DNA from: Thalassospira povalilytica
GTDB taxonomy: Bacteria > Pseudomonadota > Alphaproteobacteria > Rhodospirillales > Thalassospiraceae
DNA: 64,000 bases
Assembly (NCBI RefSeq): GCF_002844235.1
Contig: NZ_PGTS01000002.1
Coordinates: 310,001 to 374,000, forward strand
Direction of reading: 5' to 3'
Each line of letters starts with the position of its first letter. Positions within the stretch are counted from its first letter, which is position 1. Made by a program: the position numbers and the translations under genes. The notes beneath the pieces were generated by a model. That model searched no databases. It had not been told where the DNA came from and saw nothing but the letters and a program-made list of their open reading frames with translations. Positions 28,555-37,662 of this stretch are shown one piece after another.

Positions 28555-29844
28555 TCATTTGGCGATACGCGATACCCTATTTCCGGGGTGACGTTCAACC
28601 CTTCCTGCAAGTTCGAGTTCAATCAAAATTGTTGAAACCCGGTTTGCCGACAGCTTTGACGTGCGGATAAGTTCGTCAATCAGAAGGGGCGAAGTCGACA
28701 GCAAATCAATCACTTTGTCATTGTCATCAATATCGGTTCCGCCATTGGTATGCGTCGCGGTTTCCTGCGTGTTTGCAATGTCCTGATGCCCCTGTTTTGC
28801 GCCGGAAAATTCGGCGTCATGTTCAAGGGATCTGATAATGTCATCATACGTGCCCTGTATGTGATCGGGCTCACTGTTGCGACCGTCTGTGTTGAATTGA
28901 TGAAAACTTTCAAAAAGCTGTGTGTTTTTTTCTGCCGACCTCACGGCATCAAGAATCACATCCGCAGAGTCGCATAAAATTGCACCATCCCGGATCAGAC
29001 TGTTTGGTCCGGCCGCCCGCGGGTCGGTCGGTGAACCGGGAACCGCAAAAACATCGCGCCCCTGATCGGCGGCAAAGCGCGCGGTAATCAGCGATCCGGA
29101 ATTGCGCCCGGCCTCTATGACAACGGTTCCGTGTGCGAGGCCCGATATGATCCGGTTGCGCCGCGGGAAATGGCGTGCTTGCGGTTTAAGGCCCGGCGGC
29201 ATTTCCGATATCACCAGACCATCCTGACAAAGCTGTTCATAAAGCGCGCGATGTTCGCGCGGATAAATGACATCAACACCCCCGCCAAGGACCGCAATTG
29301 TACCGCCGCCCGTTTTGCCACCCGTGGTTCGGGCAGCATTGAGTGCGGCCTCGTGCGCCGCCCCGTCAATGCCGCGTGCCATTCCCGATGCCACGACATA
29401 GCCGGCCGATACCAGTTCGTGACTTATTTTACGCGCAAAACCGCACCCATTGGCAGATGCATTGCGCGCACCAACAATCCCGATTGCAGATTGCGCCAAA
29501 AGTTCCAGGCGACCGATGGCATAAAAATAGGGCGGGGCATCTTCAATGCGGGCCAAAAGGGCGGGATATTCCGGGTCGCCAAAAATCACCGGTTTTGCGT
29601 GACTTTGTTTTGCCAGTTCGATTTCGGCAACCGTGTCATCACGACTGGCAAGGGTTATTTTGCGAACAGTTCCGGAATGACGGCCAATGTCTGGCAGTGC
29701 ATCGATGGCATTGCGTGCAGACCCGAACCGTTCAAGCAATTTGCGAAATGTCACCGGGCCAATATTGGTGCTGCGCGCAAGCCGCATACGGGCAAGGCGT
29801 TCGGATTGTGCCAATCGTGCCGGTTGTTGATCGCTAAAATGCAT
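28555..29844 (-). CDS. dprA: DNA processing protein DprA
   Basis: This protein loads RecA onto incoming single-stranded DNA. The Rossmann-like core has IGIVGARNASANGCGFAR, ASGMARGIDGAAHEAAL and FPRRNRIISGLAHGTVVIEA, the DprA signatures. A long acidic linker of about 70 residues joins the C-terminal winged helix (SPLLIDELIRTSKLSANRVSTILIEL). The frame reaches a TTG at 29892; the ATG at 29844 is the nearest good codon but lacks a clear ribosome site and directly follows a hairpin. Other alphaproteobacteria also keep dprA between plsY and topA. Confidence 0.92.
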   Translation of the reverse strand: MHFSDQQPARLAQSERLARMRLARSTNIGPVTFRKLLERFGSARNAIDALPDIGRHSGTVRKITLASRDDTVAEIELAKQSHAKPVIFGDPEYPALLARIEDAPPYFYAIGRLELLAQSAIGIVGARNASANGCGFARKISHELVSAGYVVASGMARGIDGAAHEAALNAARTTGGKTGGGTIAVLGGGVDVIYPREHRALYEQLCQDGLVISEMPPGLKPQARHFPRRNRIISGLAHGTVVIEAGRNSGSLITARFAADQGRDVFAVPGSPTDPRAAGPNSLIRDGAILCDSADVILDAVRSAEKNTQLFESFHQFNTDGRNSEPDHIQGTYDDIIRSLEHDAEFSGAKQGHQDIANTQETATHTNGGTDIDDNDKVIDLLSTSPLLIDELIRTSKLSANRVSTILIELELAGRVERHPGNRVSRIAK

Positions 29845-29873
29845 AACGCCCGGATTGTGATCATCCGGGCGTT
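29845..29873 (-). terminator. Hairpin between plsY and dprA
   Basis: AACGCCCGGAT pairs perfectly with ATCCGGGCGTT (11 bp) around a seven-base loop. No T run follows on the minus strand, so it may be a processing or attenuation element rather than a full terminator. It lies immediately before the dprA ATG at 29844, or inside the coding region if the TTG at 29892 is used. Confidence 0.45.
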
Positions 29874-29907
29874 GTTTCGTCAAGTTATTCAAAAGAAAGG
29901 AACGGGA

Positions 29908-30564
29908 TCAGACCGTCTGGCTATCTTGTTCTGCTTCTTTCTTTTTCTGTCCAATCTTGGGTTCTTCACCCCGAAGCAGACGACCGATATTGGCGTGATG
30001 TGCTGCCCAGACAATCACAGCCAGAAATACCCCAAGCCATCCGGCACCCTGATCATTGGCGATGAAGAAGGCGGCAAGCGGGGCGGCGATCATTGCAATC
30101 AATGCCGACAGGGACGAAATGCGGAAAATCAGCGCCATGACAAGCCACGTCAAAGCAGCACACAGACCCATTATCCAGTTAACAGCCGCAAGGGTGCCAA
30201 GCGTCGTTGCAACGCCTTTACCGCCCTTGAAGCGCAGCCAGATCGGGAACATGTGGCCGATAACCGCAGCACCACCGGCAAAGATACCCTGTTCAACGCC
30301 CGAAAGATGGGTAAAGAGCAGGGCTGCAAACGCGCCTTTGCCCGCATCCCCGATCAGGGTCAGGAACGCCAGTCCCTTGCGCCCGGTGCGAAGCACGTTG
30401 GTTGCACCGATATTGCCCGAACCGATCTTGCGGATATCACCAAGGCCGGCCATCCGGGTCAAAACCAGACCGAACGGGATCGAGCCAAGCAAATAGCCGC
30501 AAACCGTCGCAATTTGCAGGGACATCAACATGGCTTTGTAGCCTTCATCGAGTGCCTGTTCCAT
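29908..30564 (-). CDS. plsY: Acyl-phosphate:glycerol-3-phosphate acyltransferase PlsY
   Basis: A 218-residue inner-membrane enzyme that makes lysophosphatidic acid from acyl-phosphate in phospholipid synthesis. It has the PlsY motifs YLLGSIPFGL, GSGNIGATNVLRTGRKG, and FKGGKGVATTLG, with about five membrane segments and a charged C-terminal tail. The ATG at 30564 lies one base after the stop of the dihydroorotase-like gene and has AAGG upstream; the longer frame to 30600 overlaps that gene and is less likely. It therefore belongs to the pyrB transcript. Confidence 0.94.
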   Translation of the reverse strand: MEQALDEGYKAMLMSLQIATVCGYLLGSIPFGLVLTRMAGLGDIRKIGSGNIGATNVLRTGRKGLAFLTLIGDAGKGAFAALLFTHLSGVEQGIFAGGAAVIGHMFPIWLRFKGGKGVATTLGTLAAVNWIMGLCAALTWLVMALIFRISSLSALIAMIAAPLAAFFIANDQGAGWLGVFLAVIVWAAHHANIGRLLRGEEPKIGQKKKEAEQDSQTV

Positions 30565-30565
30565 A

Positions 30566-31888
30566 TCAGGAGCCTTCCGTGAAAACTTCGCGGCCATCAA
30601 TCAGGGTCCGCAAAACGCGGCCCTGTGTCAGGCGACCGTCAAAAGGTGAGTTCTTTGATTTCGAATGGAACTGATACGGATCGATTTTCCACGGACGATC
30701 CGGATCAAACACCACCAGATCCGCCGCCGTTCCCTCGGCCAGGGTTCCGGCACCCTTGATGCGGACAAGATCCGCCGGAACGCGCGTCAGTTTGGTGATG
30801 ACATCAAGCAACGACATATGGCCATTGTGATAAAGTTCAAGCGAAATGGGCAGAAGCGTTTCAAAACCAACTGCACCCGCCGCCGCCTGTGCGAAAGGCA
30901 GGCGCTTTGAGTCAGCATCTTGCGGATTGTGATCGGATGCAATGGCGTCAATGGTGCCATCTGCCAGACCGGCCACGATCGCCTGACGGTCATCTTCTGA
31001 TCGCAGGGGCGGGGACAATTTGGCAAATGTCCGGTAATCGGACACCGAATTCTCGTTCAAGGCGAAATAGGGCGGTGCCGTATCGCAGGTTACTTTCAGG
31101 CCGCGTTTCTTGGCCTTGCGAATGACCTCAACCGACTCCCCGGTCGAGATATGGGCAAAATGAAGCCGCCCGCCGGTCATTTCCGCCAAACGCAAATCAC
31201 GTTCGATCTGCATGACTTCGGCCAGCGGCGATACCCCCGAAAGACCCAGACGGGTGGCAAGTTCGCCACTGTTCATTGATGCGCCCTTGGACAATTCCGG
31301 CTCTTCCGGATGCTGGACGATCATGCCGTCAAAGAAGGTGGAATATGAAAGTGCCTGGCGCAGCAGGCGGGCACTGGCGATTGTTTTGACACCATCACAG
31401 AACGCGACTGCACCTGCCTGATGCAGAAGGCCCATCTCGGTGATTTCCTTGCCTTCGATGCCCTTGGAAACCGCACCATAGACAAACACCTTGGCCAGGC
31501 CGACCTTGCGCGCGCGTCGTGCAATGAATTCGACACCTGCAACATCATCAATGACCGGATCGGTATTGGGCAGGGCGATGATTGTGGTCACCCCGCCAAT
31601 GGCCGCAGATTTGCCAGCGGTTTCGATGGTTTCCTGATGCTCGAAACCCGGTTCACGCAGCTGGGCACGCATGTCCACCAGACCCGGGGCAAGGCAAGCA
31701 CCGCCAAGGTCAATGATTTCAAATCCTTCAGGCACGGTGTCCTTGGTGACTTCCGCGCCGGCTTTGGCAATCGTGTCATCCTGGATTAGAAGGCCGCCCA
31801 TGCCATCGGTCTGTGCGACCGGGTCGATCAGACGGGCATTGATAAAGGCCTTTTTACCTGCGCCTTTGGCGCGAATGGCGGGGCTCAT
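30566..31888 (-). CDS. Dihydroorotase homologue, probably non-catalytic (PyrC'/PyrX)
   Basis: A 440-residue amidohydrolase of the class I dihydroorotase group. The metal-binding HxH of active enzymes (DxHVHLREPG) is replaced by R74 and Q76 ([11 protein letters not shown]). The usual PHH segment reads APPYF. HIST and SDHNPQ segments remain. This pattern matches the pyrC' pseudo-dihydroorotases encoded beside pyrB in Pseudomonas and many alphaproteobacteria, where the protein supports assembly of aspartate carbamoyltransferase rather than catalysis. Its start overlaps the pyrB stop. A catalytic dihydroorotase should exist elsewhere in the genome; that is inference. Confidence 0.85.
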   Translation of the reverse strand: MSPAIRAKGAGKKAFINARLIDPVAQTDGMGGLLIQDDTIAKAGAEVTKDTVPEGFEIIDLGGACLAPGLVDMRAQLREPGFEHQETIETAGKSAAIGGVTTIIALPNTDPVIDDVAGVEFIARRARKVGLAKVFVYGAVSKGIEGKEITEMGLLHQAGAVAFCDGVKTIASARLLRQALSYSTFFDGMIVQHPEEPELSKGASMNSGELATRLGLSGVSPLAEVMQIERDLRLAEMTGGRLHFAHISTGESVEVIRKAKKRGLKVTCDTAPPYFALNENSVSDYRTFAKLSPPLRSEDDRQAIVAGLADGTIDAIASDHNPQDADSKRLPFAQAAAGAVGFETLLPISLELYHNGHMSLLDVITKLTRVPADLVRIKGAGTLAEGTAADLVVFDPDRPWKIDPYQFHSKSKNSPFDGRLTQGRVLRTLIDGREVFTEGS

Positions 31889-32865
31889 GCCTGACCTCCC
31901 ATCTTTCTGTGGTTCTGGACAAGCAATTCCAGTGCTGCCATGCGAACGGCAACACCCATTTCGACCTGTTCACGAATGACCGATCGTTCGACGTCATCGG
32001 CGACTTCGCTGTCGATTTCCACTCCACGGTTCATCGGGCCGGGATGCATGATCAGGGCGTCGGGTTTGGCATTGGCAAGCTTGGCGCGATCAAGGCCATG
32101 GAAATGGAAATATTCGCGGACGGACGGGATAAAGCTTCCTTCCATGCGTTCAAGCTGAAGACGCAGCATCATGACGATGTCGCAGTCTTTCAAACCTTCT
32201 TCCATGTCGTGGAAAATCTCGACACCCATGCGATCGATCTTTGACGGGATCAGGGTCGGCGGGGCTACAAGCCGTACCCGCGATCCCATGGTATTGAGAA
32301 GCAGGATGTTTGAACGGGCCACGCGCGAATGGGCGATATCACCGCAGATCGCGACATTCAGACGGTGCAAGCGCCCCTTGTGACGGCGGATGGTCAGGGC
32401 ATCAAGCAGGGCCTGTGTCGGGTGTTCATGGCGACCATCCCCGGCATTGAGAACTGCACAATTGACCTTTTCACTCAGCAACTTGACCGCGCCACTATCG
32501 GCATGGCGAACCACAAGGGCATCCGGGTTCATCGCATTGAGCGTCATGGCGGTGTCAATCAGGGTTTCACCCTTTTTGACCGAACTGGTGCCCACCGTCA
32601 TGTTGATTACATCCGCACCAAGCCGTTTGGCGGCAAGTTCGAATGACGTCAATGTACGGGTGGAGTTTTCGTAAAACAGATTTACAACCGTGGCACCGGC
32701 CAGAATATTGCTGGTCTTGTCAGCAGAACGGTTCTTTTCCGCGTAATGCTGTGCCCGATCAAGAATAAGGGTGATTTCCCCGGGGGTGAGACCCTCGATA
32801 CCGAGGAGGTGTGGGTGCGGATAGTGATCCGCCGCTGGTCCCATGACGCTCATGGCGTTGCACAT
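31885..32865 (-). CDS. pyrB: Aspartate carbamoyltransferase catalytic chain
   Basis: This enzyme joins carbamoyl phosphate to aspartate in pyrimidine synthesis. It has the carbamoyl-phosphate loop [19 protein letters not shown], the HPTQALLD motif, and [11 protein letters not shown]. From the ATG at 32865 it is 326 residues; AAGG precedes this codon, whereas the open frame to 32904 has no better site. The adjoining pseudo-dihydroorotase is the expected partner for a dodecameric complex. No attenuator was seen upstream, though the divergent side is a weak AT-rich spacer. Confidence 0.95.
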   Translation of the reverse strand: MCNAMSVMGPAADHYPHPHLLGIEGLTPGEITLILDRAQHYAEKNRSADKTSNILAGATVVNLFYENSTRTLTSFELAAKRLGADVINMTVGTSSVKKGETLIDTAMTLNAMNPDALVVRHADSGAVKLLSEKVNCAVLNAGDGRHEHPTQALLDALTIRRHKGRLHRLNVAICGDIAHSRVARSNILLLNTMGSRVRLVAPPTLIPSKIDRMGVEIFHDMEEGLKDCDIVMMLRLQLERMEGSFIPSVREYFHFHGLDRAKLANAKPDALIMHPGPMNRGVEIDSEVADDVERSVIREQVEMGVAVRMAALELLVQNHRKMGGQA

Positions 32866-32961
32866 TTCCCTTGGATGGTCTGGAAAAAATTTCGCGCGGA
32901 GCATAACGAATTGCCCGTGTGACGAAAAGGTAAATATTCCAAAGAATGGTGTGATTTCATG

Positions 32962-32993
32962 CGGAAAACCTGACCGTCCGGTCAGGTTTTCCG
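32962..32993. terminator. Perfect hairpin terminator
   Basis: CGGAAAACCTGACC pairs with GGTCAGGTTTTCCG around GTCC. It lies between the minus-strand AEC transporter and pyrB, so it should end the AEC gene transcript. The 3' flank has no long T run beyond the stem. Confidence 0.65.
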
Positions 32994-33015
32994 GGGGATT
33001 TTCATGATCGCCGGA

Positions 33016-33939
33016 TCAAACCACATGCATGAGAACGGCAATGATCGGCATGGTGATGATCGCGGCAAGGGTGTGGACCGTGATGATACTGGCCATCATC
33101 TGTGCATCACCGCCCATCAGGCGCGCCAGGACATAGGCACTGGCTGAACAGGGAAGGGCGGCATAAAACACCACAGCCGCGCTTTCGATCCCCGGCAACC
33201 CGAGCGCCAGACAAAGTCCGGCTGCAATGGCCGGGCTGGCAACCAGTTTGCCAATGGTCGAAATGCCGACCGGAAAACCGGCATTGCGCGCAGCCTTGAG
33301 ATCAAGTCCGGCCCCGACAGCAAGCAACCCGATGGGCAGGGCCGAGCGGCCAAGAACTTCAAGAAACGGGCCAATCACCGGGGGCAGGCCAATTCCGGCA
33401 ACATTAAACAGGCTGCCCAGAACGCAGGCGACCAGAAGCGGGTTCTTTGCAACATCACGAAGCAGCGACAGCAAACCCGGTTTGCGGTCATTTTCCCCCC
33501 AATGCGCACAGGCCAGAACCGATATGACATTGACCGTCGGAACAACCAGCGCGACACAAAGTGCGGTTACCGTCAGTCCAGCCGTTCCCAAAAGGGCGGC
33601 CGCAACAGCAAGCCCGATATAGGTGTTGGGGCGGATCGCCCCCTGAACCAGTGATGAAAATGCCGCGGGACTGACCTTCAGAACCGGTTTCAGAACCATG
33701 ATCAGGATGGTGCAAATCGCAACAGTTCCCAGCATCGCACTGGCAATTCCCAGTAACGGCAAGCTGCCGAGATCGGCCTTGGCAGTGTTGGAAAACAGCA
33801 GGGCCGGGAACGTCACGAAATAGGTCAGCTTTTCCGCACCGGGCCAGAATGCGTCAGGCAGGAACTGACGTTGACGCAGGCCATAGCCCAGAACAATCAG
33901 GGCGAATGTCGGCAGCAGGGCGGAAAGAATGGCGATCAT
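33016..33939 (-). CDS. AEC family transporter (auxin efflux carrier-like)
   Basis: A 307-residue inner-membrane protein with about ten hydrophobic segments. It shows the AEC pattern of two five-helix halves: MIAILSALLPTFALIVLGYGLR at the start, and the paired polar residues near PNTYIGLA in the middle. The start at 33939 begins this conserved segment; the frame to 34101 has no site and is not conserved-looking. Bacterial AEC proteins export carboxylates or amino-acid derivatives such as malate. The gene is divergent from a VOC protein, and a CRP-like half-perfect palindrome lies between them. Confidence 0.85.
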   Translation of the reverse strand: MIAILSALLPTFALIVLGYGLRQRQFLPDAFWPGAEKLTYFVTFPALLFSNTAKADLGSLPLLGIASAMLGTVAICTILIMVLKPVLKVSPAAFSSLVQGAIRPNTYIGLAVAAALLGTAGLTVTALCVALVVPTVNVISVLACAHWGENDRKPGLLSLLRDVAKNPLLVACVLGSLFNVAGIGLPPVIGPFLEVLGRSALPIGLLAVGAGLDLKAARNAGFPVGISTIGKLVASPAIAAGLCLALGLPGIESAAVVFYAALPCSASAYVLARLMGGDAQMMASIITVHTLAAIITMPIIAVLMHVV

Positions 33940-34108
33940 GAACGGACCTTTTGAACGAAAAGCACAGGCCATGCTTTGGCGCGACGCGCCGGGTGACCCC
34001 GTATGTTGTCGGACAAAAATGTAATCACTGCAAGCGATTGAATTGTGCCGCGCGCCAGCTGACTTTAATTCAGCTAAATGGGAGTTGTTCTTTGTTGCCA
34101 AAGCATAA

Positions 34109-34124
34109 TGTGATAGTCAGCACA
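34109..34124. promoter_or_regulatory. CRP-like operator candidate
   Basis: TGTGATAGTCAGCACA fits TGTGA-N6-TCACA with one mismatch (G for T). It lies in the divergent region between the AEC and VOC genes, close to a TATAAG at 34127-34132, where binding would block rather than activate the plus-strand promoter. Confidence 0.35.
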
Positions 34125-34202
34125 TCTATAAGAGTGCGGCAGCGATAAACTGAATTCAATCTAAAGCTGTCCGGACCGCCACCAATGCCACGAGGGGACG
34201 CC

Positions 34203-35018
34203 ATGTCGCGCGCGATTGATCATCTTGTTCTGTGTGTGAATGATCTTGAAGCGGCAATTGCTGCTTATTCCCAGCTTGGATTTAAAGTAACGCCGCGTGC
34301 AACCCATCCGTTTGGAACGGGCAATGCGCTGATCCAGCTTGACGGCATGTATATCGAACTGCTTGCTGTTGTTGATCCGGACAAGATTACCGAAACCGAT
34401 CTGTCTGTGCCGTTTTCATTTCCGATCTATAACCGTGATTATCTGCGCCATCGCCAGGGCATGTCAATGCTTGCCCTTCAGTCGCGCGATGCCGAAAAGG
34501 ATCGTGAGGAATTCATTGCGGCCGGGGCAGCTGTGCCGTCGGTCTTTCATTTTGAACGCGATGCGTTAACCCCGTCGGGCGATACGGTGGGCGTTGCCTT
34601 TTCACTGGCCTTTGCCAACCATCCGTTGCTCCGCCATGCGGTGTCATTTGTTTGCCAGCATCGCCATCCGCCACAGAATTTCTATTTCCCGGAATATCAA
34701 TCCCATCCCAACGGTGCCAAGGCGATCGGCAAGGTCGTGCTTAGTCACTGGGCGGCGGACGCCGTGCGCGATTTTTACGAGGCCATCGGGATCGATCATT
34801 TGGTCGACGCCCTTCACAGTGACGAGCTGATTGCCAAATACGGTTTTGATGATACCGATTTTCCGACGGACGGTTTCGCCGGGTTCGAATTGATTGTCGA
34901 TGATCTGTCCCGGATTTCCGAAGCCGCACTGTCACTTGGCGCGGTTCAGAAAAAAGGCCAGATTATCCTGCCGCCATCGAAGTTCTTTGGCGTGATGGTC
35001 GTCATCAAGTCGAAATGA
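34203..35018 (+). CDS. VOC family protein (glyoxalase-like domain)
   Basis: A 271-residue protein with two vicinal-oxygen-chelate modules. The N-terminal module starts AIDHLVLCVNDLEAAIAAYSQLGFKV, the typical VOC beta-alpha opening, and IELLAVVDPDKI carries a candidate metal-binding Glu. The second half (from about 140) is less typical. It resembles Glyoxalase_3-like proteins rather than glyoxalase I. The start is set by GAGGGG before the ATG at 34203. Cytosolic, function unknown. A terminator follows directly. Confidence 0.8.
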   Translation: MSRAIDHLVLCVNDLEAAIAAYSQLGFKVTPRATHPFGTGNALIQLDGMYIELLAVVDPDKITETDLSVPFSFPIYNRDYLRHRQGMSMLALQSRDAEKDREEFIAAGAAVPSVFHFERDALTPSGDTVGVAFSLAFANHPLLRHAVSFVCQHRHPPQNFYFPEYQSHPNGAKAIGKVVLSHWAADAVRDFYEAIGIDHLVDALHSDELIAKYGFDDTDFPTDGFAGFELIVDDLSRISEAALSLGAVQKKGQIILPPSKFFGVMVVIKSK

Positions 35019-35025
35019 CGTACAA

Positions 35026-35057
35026 AAAAAGCTGCCGGGCGAACCTGGCAGCTTTTT
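35026..35057. terminator. Bidirectional intrinsic terminator
   Basis: AAAAAGCTGCC pairs with GGCAGCTTTTT around a ten-base loop, between the convergent VOC and ruvX genes. Confidence 0.88.
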
Positions 35058-35083
35058 GATCTTGTTGTGTGACCGATCTTAAA

Positions 35084-35608
35084 TCAGTCTTCGTCTTCAT
35101 CGAACGCGTCTTCATCGGGTTCGGCATTTTCGCCGGGATCGGTGTGACGGTTAAGATGGTCCAGCGCGCCCTGAAGAATATAGGCTGCCGCCGTTTTATC
35201 GACGACTTCCGCACGACGTTTACGGGTCATGTCGACTTCTTCGATCAGGATACGTTCAACCGCATTGGTCGAAAGACGTTCGTCCCACATCAGAACCGGA
35301 AGGTCGATGTATTTTTCCATCTCGTCGACAAAGGCATAGACACGGTGGCATGCCTTGCCGATCGAACCGTCAAGTTCACGCGGGAAGCCGATGATGATGC
35401 CGCCGACATTCTGCTTGTCGATGATCGATGACAGCTGTGCGATATCGCGGGTGAATTTCTTCCGCGAGATCAGCTCATAAGGTGAAGCGATCTGCAGCCC
35501 GACATCTGAAAGGGCCACGCCAATGGTTTTGGTGCCAAGGTCCAGGCCCAAAACGCGCGCTGCTGGTGGTAAGAACCGCAGCAATTCCTGAGTATCATTG
35601 CAAATCAT
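35084..35608 (-). CDS. ruvX: Putative pre-16S rRNA nuclease / Holliday junction resolvase RuvX
   Basis: A YqgF-family RNase H-like protein. It has LGLDLGTKTIGVALSD (first catalytic Asp), GFPRELDGSIG and WDERLSTNAVER, plus a final Asp in the AEVVDKTAAAYILQ segment. Family members trim the 5' end of 16S rRNA and resemble RuvC resolvases. At 174 residues it is longer than the usual 140 because of an N-terminal addition and an acidic C-terminal tail rich in Asp and Glu. The ATG at 35608 has AAGG upstream; the longer frame to 35641 is less likely. Divergent from gatC. Confidence 0.9.
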   Translation of the reverse strand: MICNDTQELLRFLPPAARVLGLDLGTKTIGVALSDVGLQIASPYELISRKKFTRDIAQLSSIIDKQNVGGIIIGFPRELDGSIGKACHRVYAFVDEMEKYIDLPVLMWDERLSTNAVERILIEEVDMTRKRRAEVVDKTAAAYILQGALDHLNRHTDPGENAEPDEDAFDEDED

Positions 35609-35785
35609 GGCGACCTTATAGGCGTGTTGATTGGAAAACACCAGCCGAATTGCCGCGATGGCAATGCAATTCAGACATGCCTGATTGTAACGTCATTTGG
35701 CACTGCTTGCGGGCATTTTTATCGCCAGATCGCGCCCGGATGAACAATGATCGCCGATGTCGCGCATTTAGGCCGTTTGCGGCCC

Positions 35786-35814
35786 TTGCGATAGGGGCGG
35801 CGGGGTGCTAGTTT
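35786..35814 (+). promoter_or_regulatory. Candidate promoter of gatCAB
   Basis: TTGCGA at 35786-35791 and TAGTTT at 35809-35814 are 17 bases apart, a housekeeping-sigma layout that would start transcription near 35821, about 70 bases before gatC. Confidence 0.5.
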
Positions 35815-35833
35815 CCGCGCTGTAATTCAAGTT

Positions 35834-35863
35834 CTGGCGGATTTCGTATCTGCCGGGTTTTTT
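35834..35863 (+). terminator. Terminator-like hairpin in the gatC leader
   Basis: CTGGCGGAT pairs with ATCTGCCGG over nine base pairs (two G-U) with a TTCGT loop, followed by G and a six-T run. It lies 28 bases before the gatC start, with no plus-strand gene just upstream whose transcript it could end, so it looks like a leader attenuator. No leader peptide or T-box was recognised. Confidence 0.55.
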
Positions 35864-35890
35864 GTCATTCCTTAAGAGAGACTTTCATCC

Positions 35891-36181
35891 ATGTCGTCTT
35901 TGGATAAGGAAACAGTTCGCCGTATTGCCTATCTGTCACGTATCAACGTGTCCGAAGAAGGCCTGTCCGAACTGGCGGGAGATTTGACCCGTATCCTCGA
36001 TTTCGTCGAGGAACTGCAAGAAGTTGATGTCGAGGGTTGCGAACCGCTGACCTCGGTTGCCGATCTTACCCTGCCGCTGCGCAAGGATGAAGTCACCGAT
36101 GGCAACATCCAGCAAAAAGTGCTGTCGAATGCACCGATGACCGATGCTGGCTGTTTTGTTGTGCCCAAGGTGGTTGAATAA
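35891..36181 (+). CDS. gatC: Asp-tRNA(Asn)/Glu-tRNA(Gln) amidotransferase subunit C
   Basis: A 96-residue helical protein that braces GatA and GatB. It opens with the usual [20 protein letters not shown] and ends with the proline-containing DEVTDGN and FVVPKVVE segments. Length fits GatC (about 95). The stop overlaps the gatA start (TAATG). With gatAB it converts misacylated Glu-tRNA(Gln) to Gln-tRNA(Gln), needed in bacteria lacking glutaminyl-tRNA synthetase. Confidence 0.95.
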   Translation: MSSLDKETVRRIAYLSRINVSEEGLSELAGDLTRILDFVEELQEVDVEGCEPLTSVADLTLPLRKDEVTDGNIQQKVLSNAPMTDAGCFVVPKVVE

Positions 36182-37659
36182 TGACTGATCTGACAAAGCT
36201 GACACTTGCAGAAGCCCGCGACGGGCTTGCAAAGGGTGAATATACCTCGGTCGAACTGACCGAAGCGCACCTGAAATCGATGGAAGCACATCGCAATCTG
36301 AACGCTTACATCACCGAAACCCCGGAAAAGGCCATCGAAATGGCCAAGGCATCCGATGCCAAGCGCGCCAAGGGCGAAGCTGGCAAAATGGAAGGCCTGC
36401 CGATTGCGGTCAAGGATCTGTTCTGCACCGAAGGTGTTCAGACCACGGCGGCGTCGCATATCCTCGAAGGGTTCAAACCGGAATATGAATCCACGGTCAC
36501 CAGCAAGCTGTTTGAAAATGGCGCGGTGATGCTGGGCAAGGCCAACCTTGATGAATTTGCCATGGGGTCGTCAAATACGTCTTCCTATTACGGCAATGCA
36601 ATCAACCCGTGGAAGGGCAAGGACGGCAAGGATCTGGTTCCCGGTGGTTCGTCAGGCGGTTCTGCGGCTGCTGTTGCTGCCAACATGGCGCTTGCGGCAA
36701 CCGGTACCGACACCGGTGGTTCGATCCGCCAGCCGGCATCCTATTGCGGTATTGTCGGCTTGAAGCCGACCTATGGCCGTTGCTCGCGCTGGGGTATTGT
36801 TGCCTTTGCAAGTTCGCTTGATCAGGCCGGCCCGATGACCAAAACCGTTCGTGACGCGGCAATCATGCTGGGTTCGATGGCCGGTCACGATGCCAAGGAC
36901 AGCACGTCTGCGCCAATGGCGGTTCCTGATTTCGAAGCTGCCCTGACGGGTGACATTCGCGGCATGAAAATCGGTATTCCAAAAGAATACCGTGTTGATG
37001 GCATGCCCGAAGAAATCAGCAAGCTGTGGGACGATGGTGTTGCCATGCTGCGCGATGCGGGTGCCGAAGTGGTCGATGTGACCCTGCCGCACACCAAATA
37101 TGCGCTTGGCACCTATTATATCGTCGCCCCGGCAGAAGCATCTTCGAACCTCGCCCGTTATGACGGTCTGCGTTATGGCCAGCGTGTCATGGACGAAGGC
37201 GACAGCCTTGATGACATGTATATGAAGTCGCGCGCAGCCGGTTTCGGCAAGGAAGTCCAGCGCCGCATCATGATCGGCACCTATGTGCTGTCGGCTGGCT
37301 ACTATGACGCCTATTACAACAAGGCGCTTAAAGTCCGTCGTCGCATTTACGAAGACTTCGCCAATGCCTTTGGCACGGTTGACACCATTCTGGCACCGAC
37401 CGCACCGTCGGCCGCGTTCGCCATCGGTGAAAACGAAGGCGATCCGGTCAAGATGTATCTGAACGACGTCTTCACCGTTCCGGCAAGCCTTGCTGGTCTT
37501 CCGGGCCTGTCGCTTCCGACCGGTCTGTCGTCCGAAGGACTTCCGCTTGGCCTGCAGCTGATTGGCAAGCCGTTTGATGAAGAAACCGTTCTGCGTGTCG
37601 GTGGTGTGCTTGAAAGTGCCGCCAACTTCACCGCAAAACCGTCCGGGCTGGAGGGTTAA
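36181..37659 (+). CDS. gatA: Asp/Glu-tRNA amidotransferase subunit A
   Basis: The 492-residue glutaminase of the complex. It is an amidase-signature protein with the Lys of [11 protein letters not shown] (about residue 77) and the serine-rich segment [15 protein letters not shown] followed by [13 protein letters not shown], which contain the Ser-Ser-Lys triad. It releases ammonia from glutamine for GatB. The length matches the family (about 485). It is expressed with gatC and gatB from one transcript. Confidence 0.97.
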   Translation: MTDLTKLTLAEARDGLAKGEYTSVELTEAHLKSMEAHRNLNAYITETPEKAIEMAKASDAKRAKGEAGKMEGLPIAVKDLFCTEGVQTTAASHILEGFKPEYESTVTSKLFENGAVMLGKANLDEFAMGSSNTSSYYGNAINPWKGKDGKDLVPGGSSGGSAAAVAANMALAATGTDTGGSIRQPASYCGIVGLKPTYGRCSRWGIVAFASSLDQAGPMTKTVRDAAIMLGSMAGHDAKDSTSAPMAVPDFEAALTGDIRGMKIGIPKEYRVDGMPEEISKLWDDGVAMLRDAGAEVVDVTLPHTKYALGTYYIVAPAEASSNLARYDGLRYGQRVMDEGDSLDDMYMKSRAAGFGKEVQRRIMIGTYVLSAGYYDAYYNKALKVRRRIYEDFANAFGTVDTILAPTAPSAAFAIGENEGDPVKMYLNDVFTVPASLAGLPGLSLPTGLSSEGLPLGLQLIGKPFDEETVLRVGGVLESAANFTAKPSGLEG

Positions 37660-37662
37660 TCC

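Noticed and set aside
29131..30582. Plus-strand open frame of 483 codons opposite dprA and plsY
   Set aside because: Spans two confident minus-strand genes and shows no protein family features or ribosome site.
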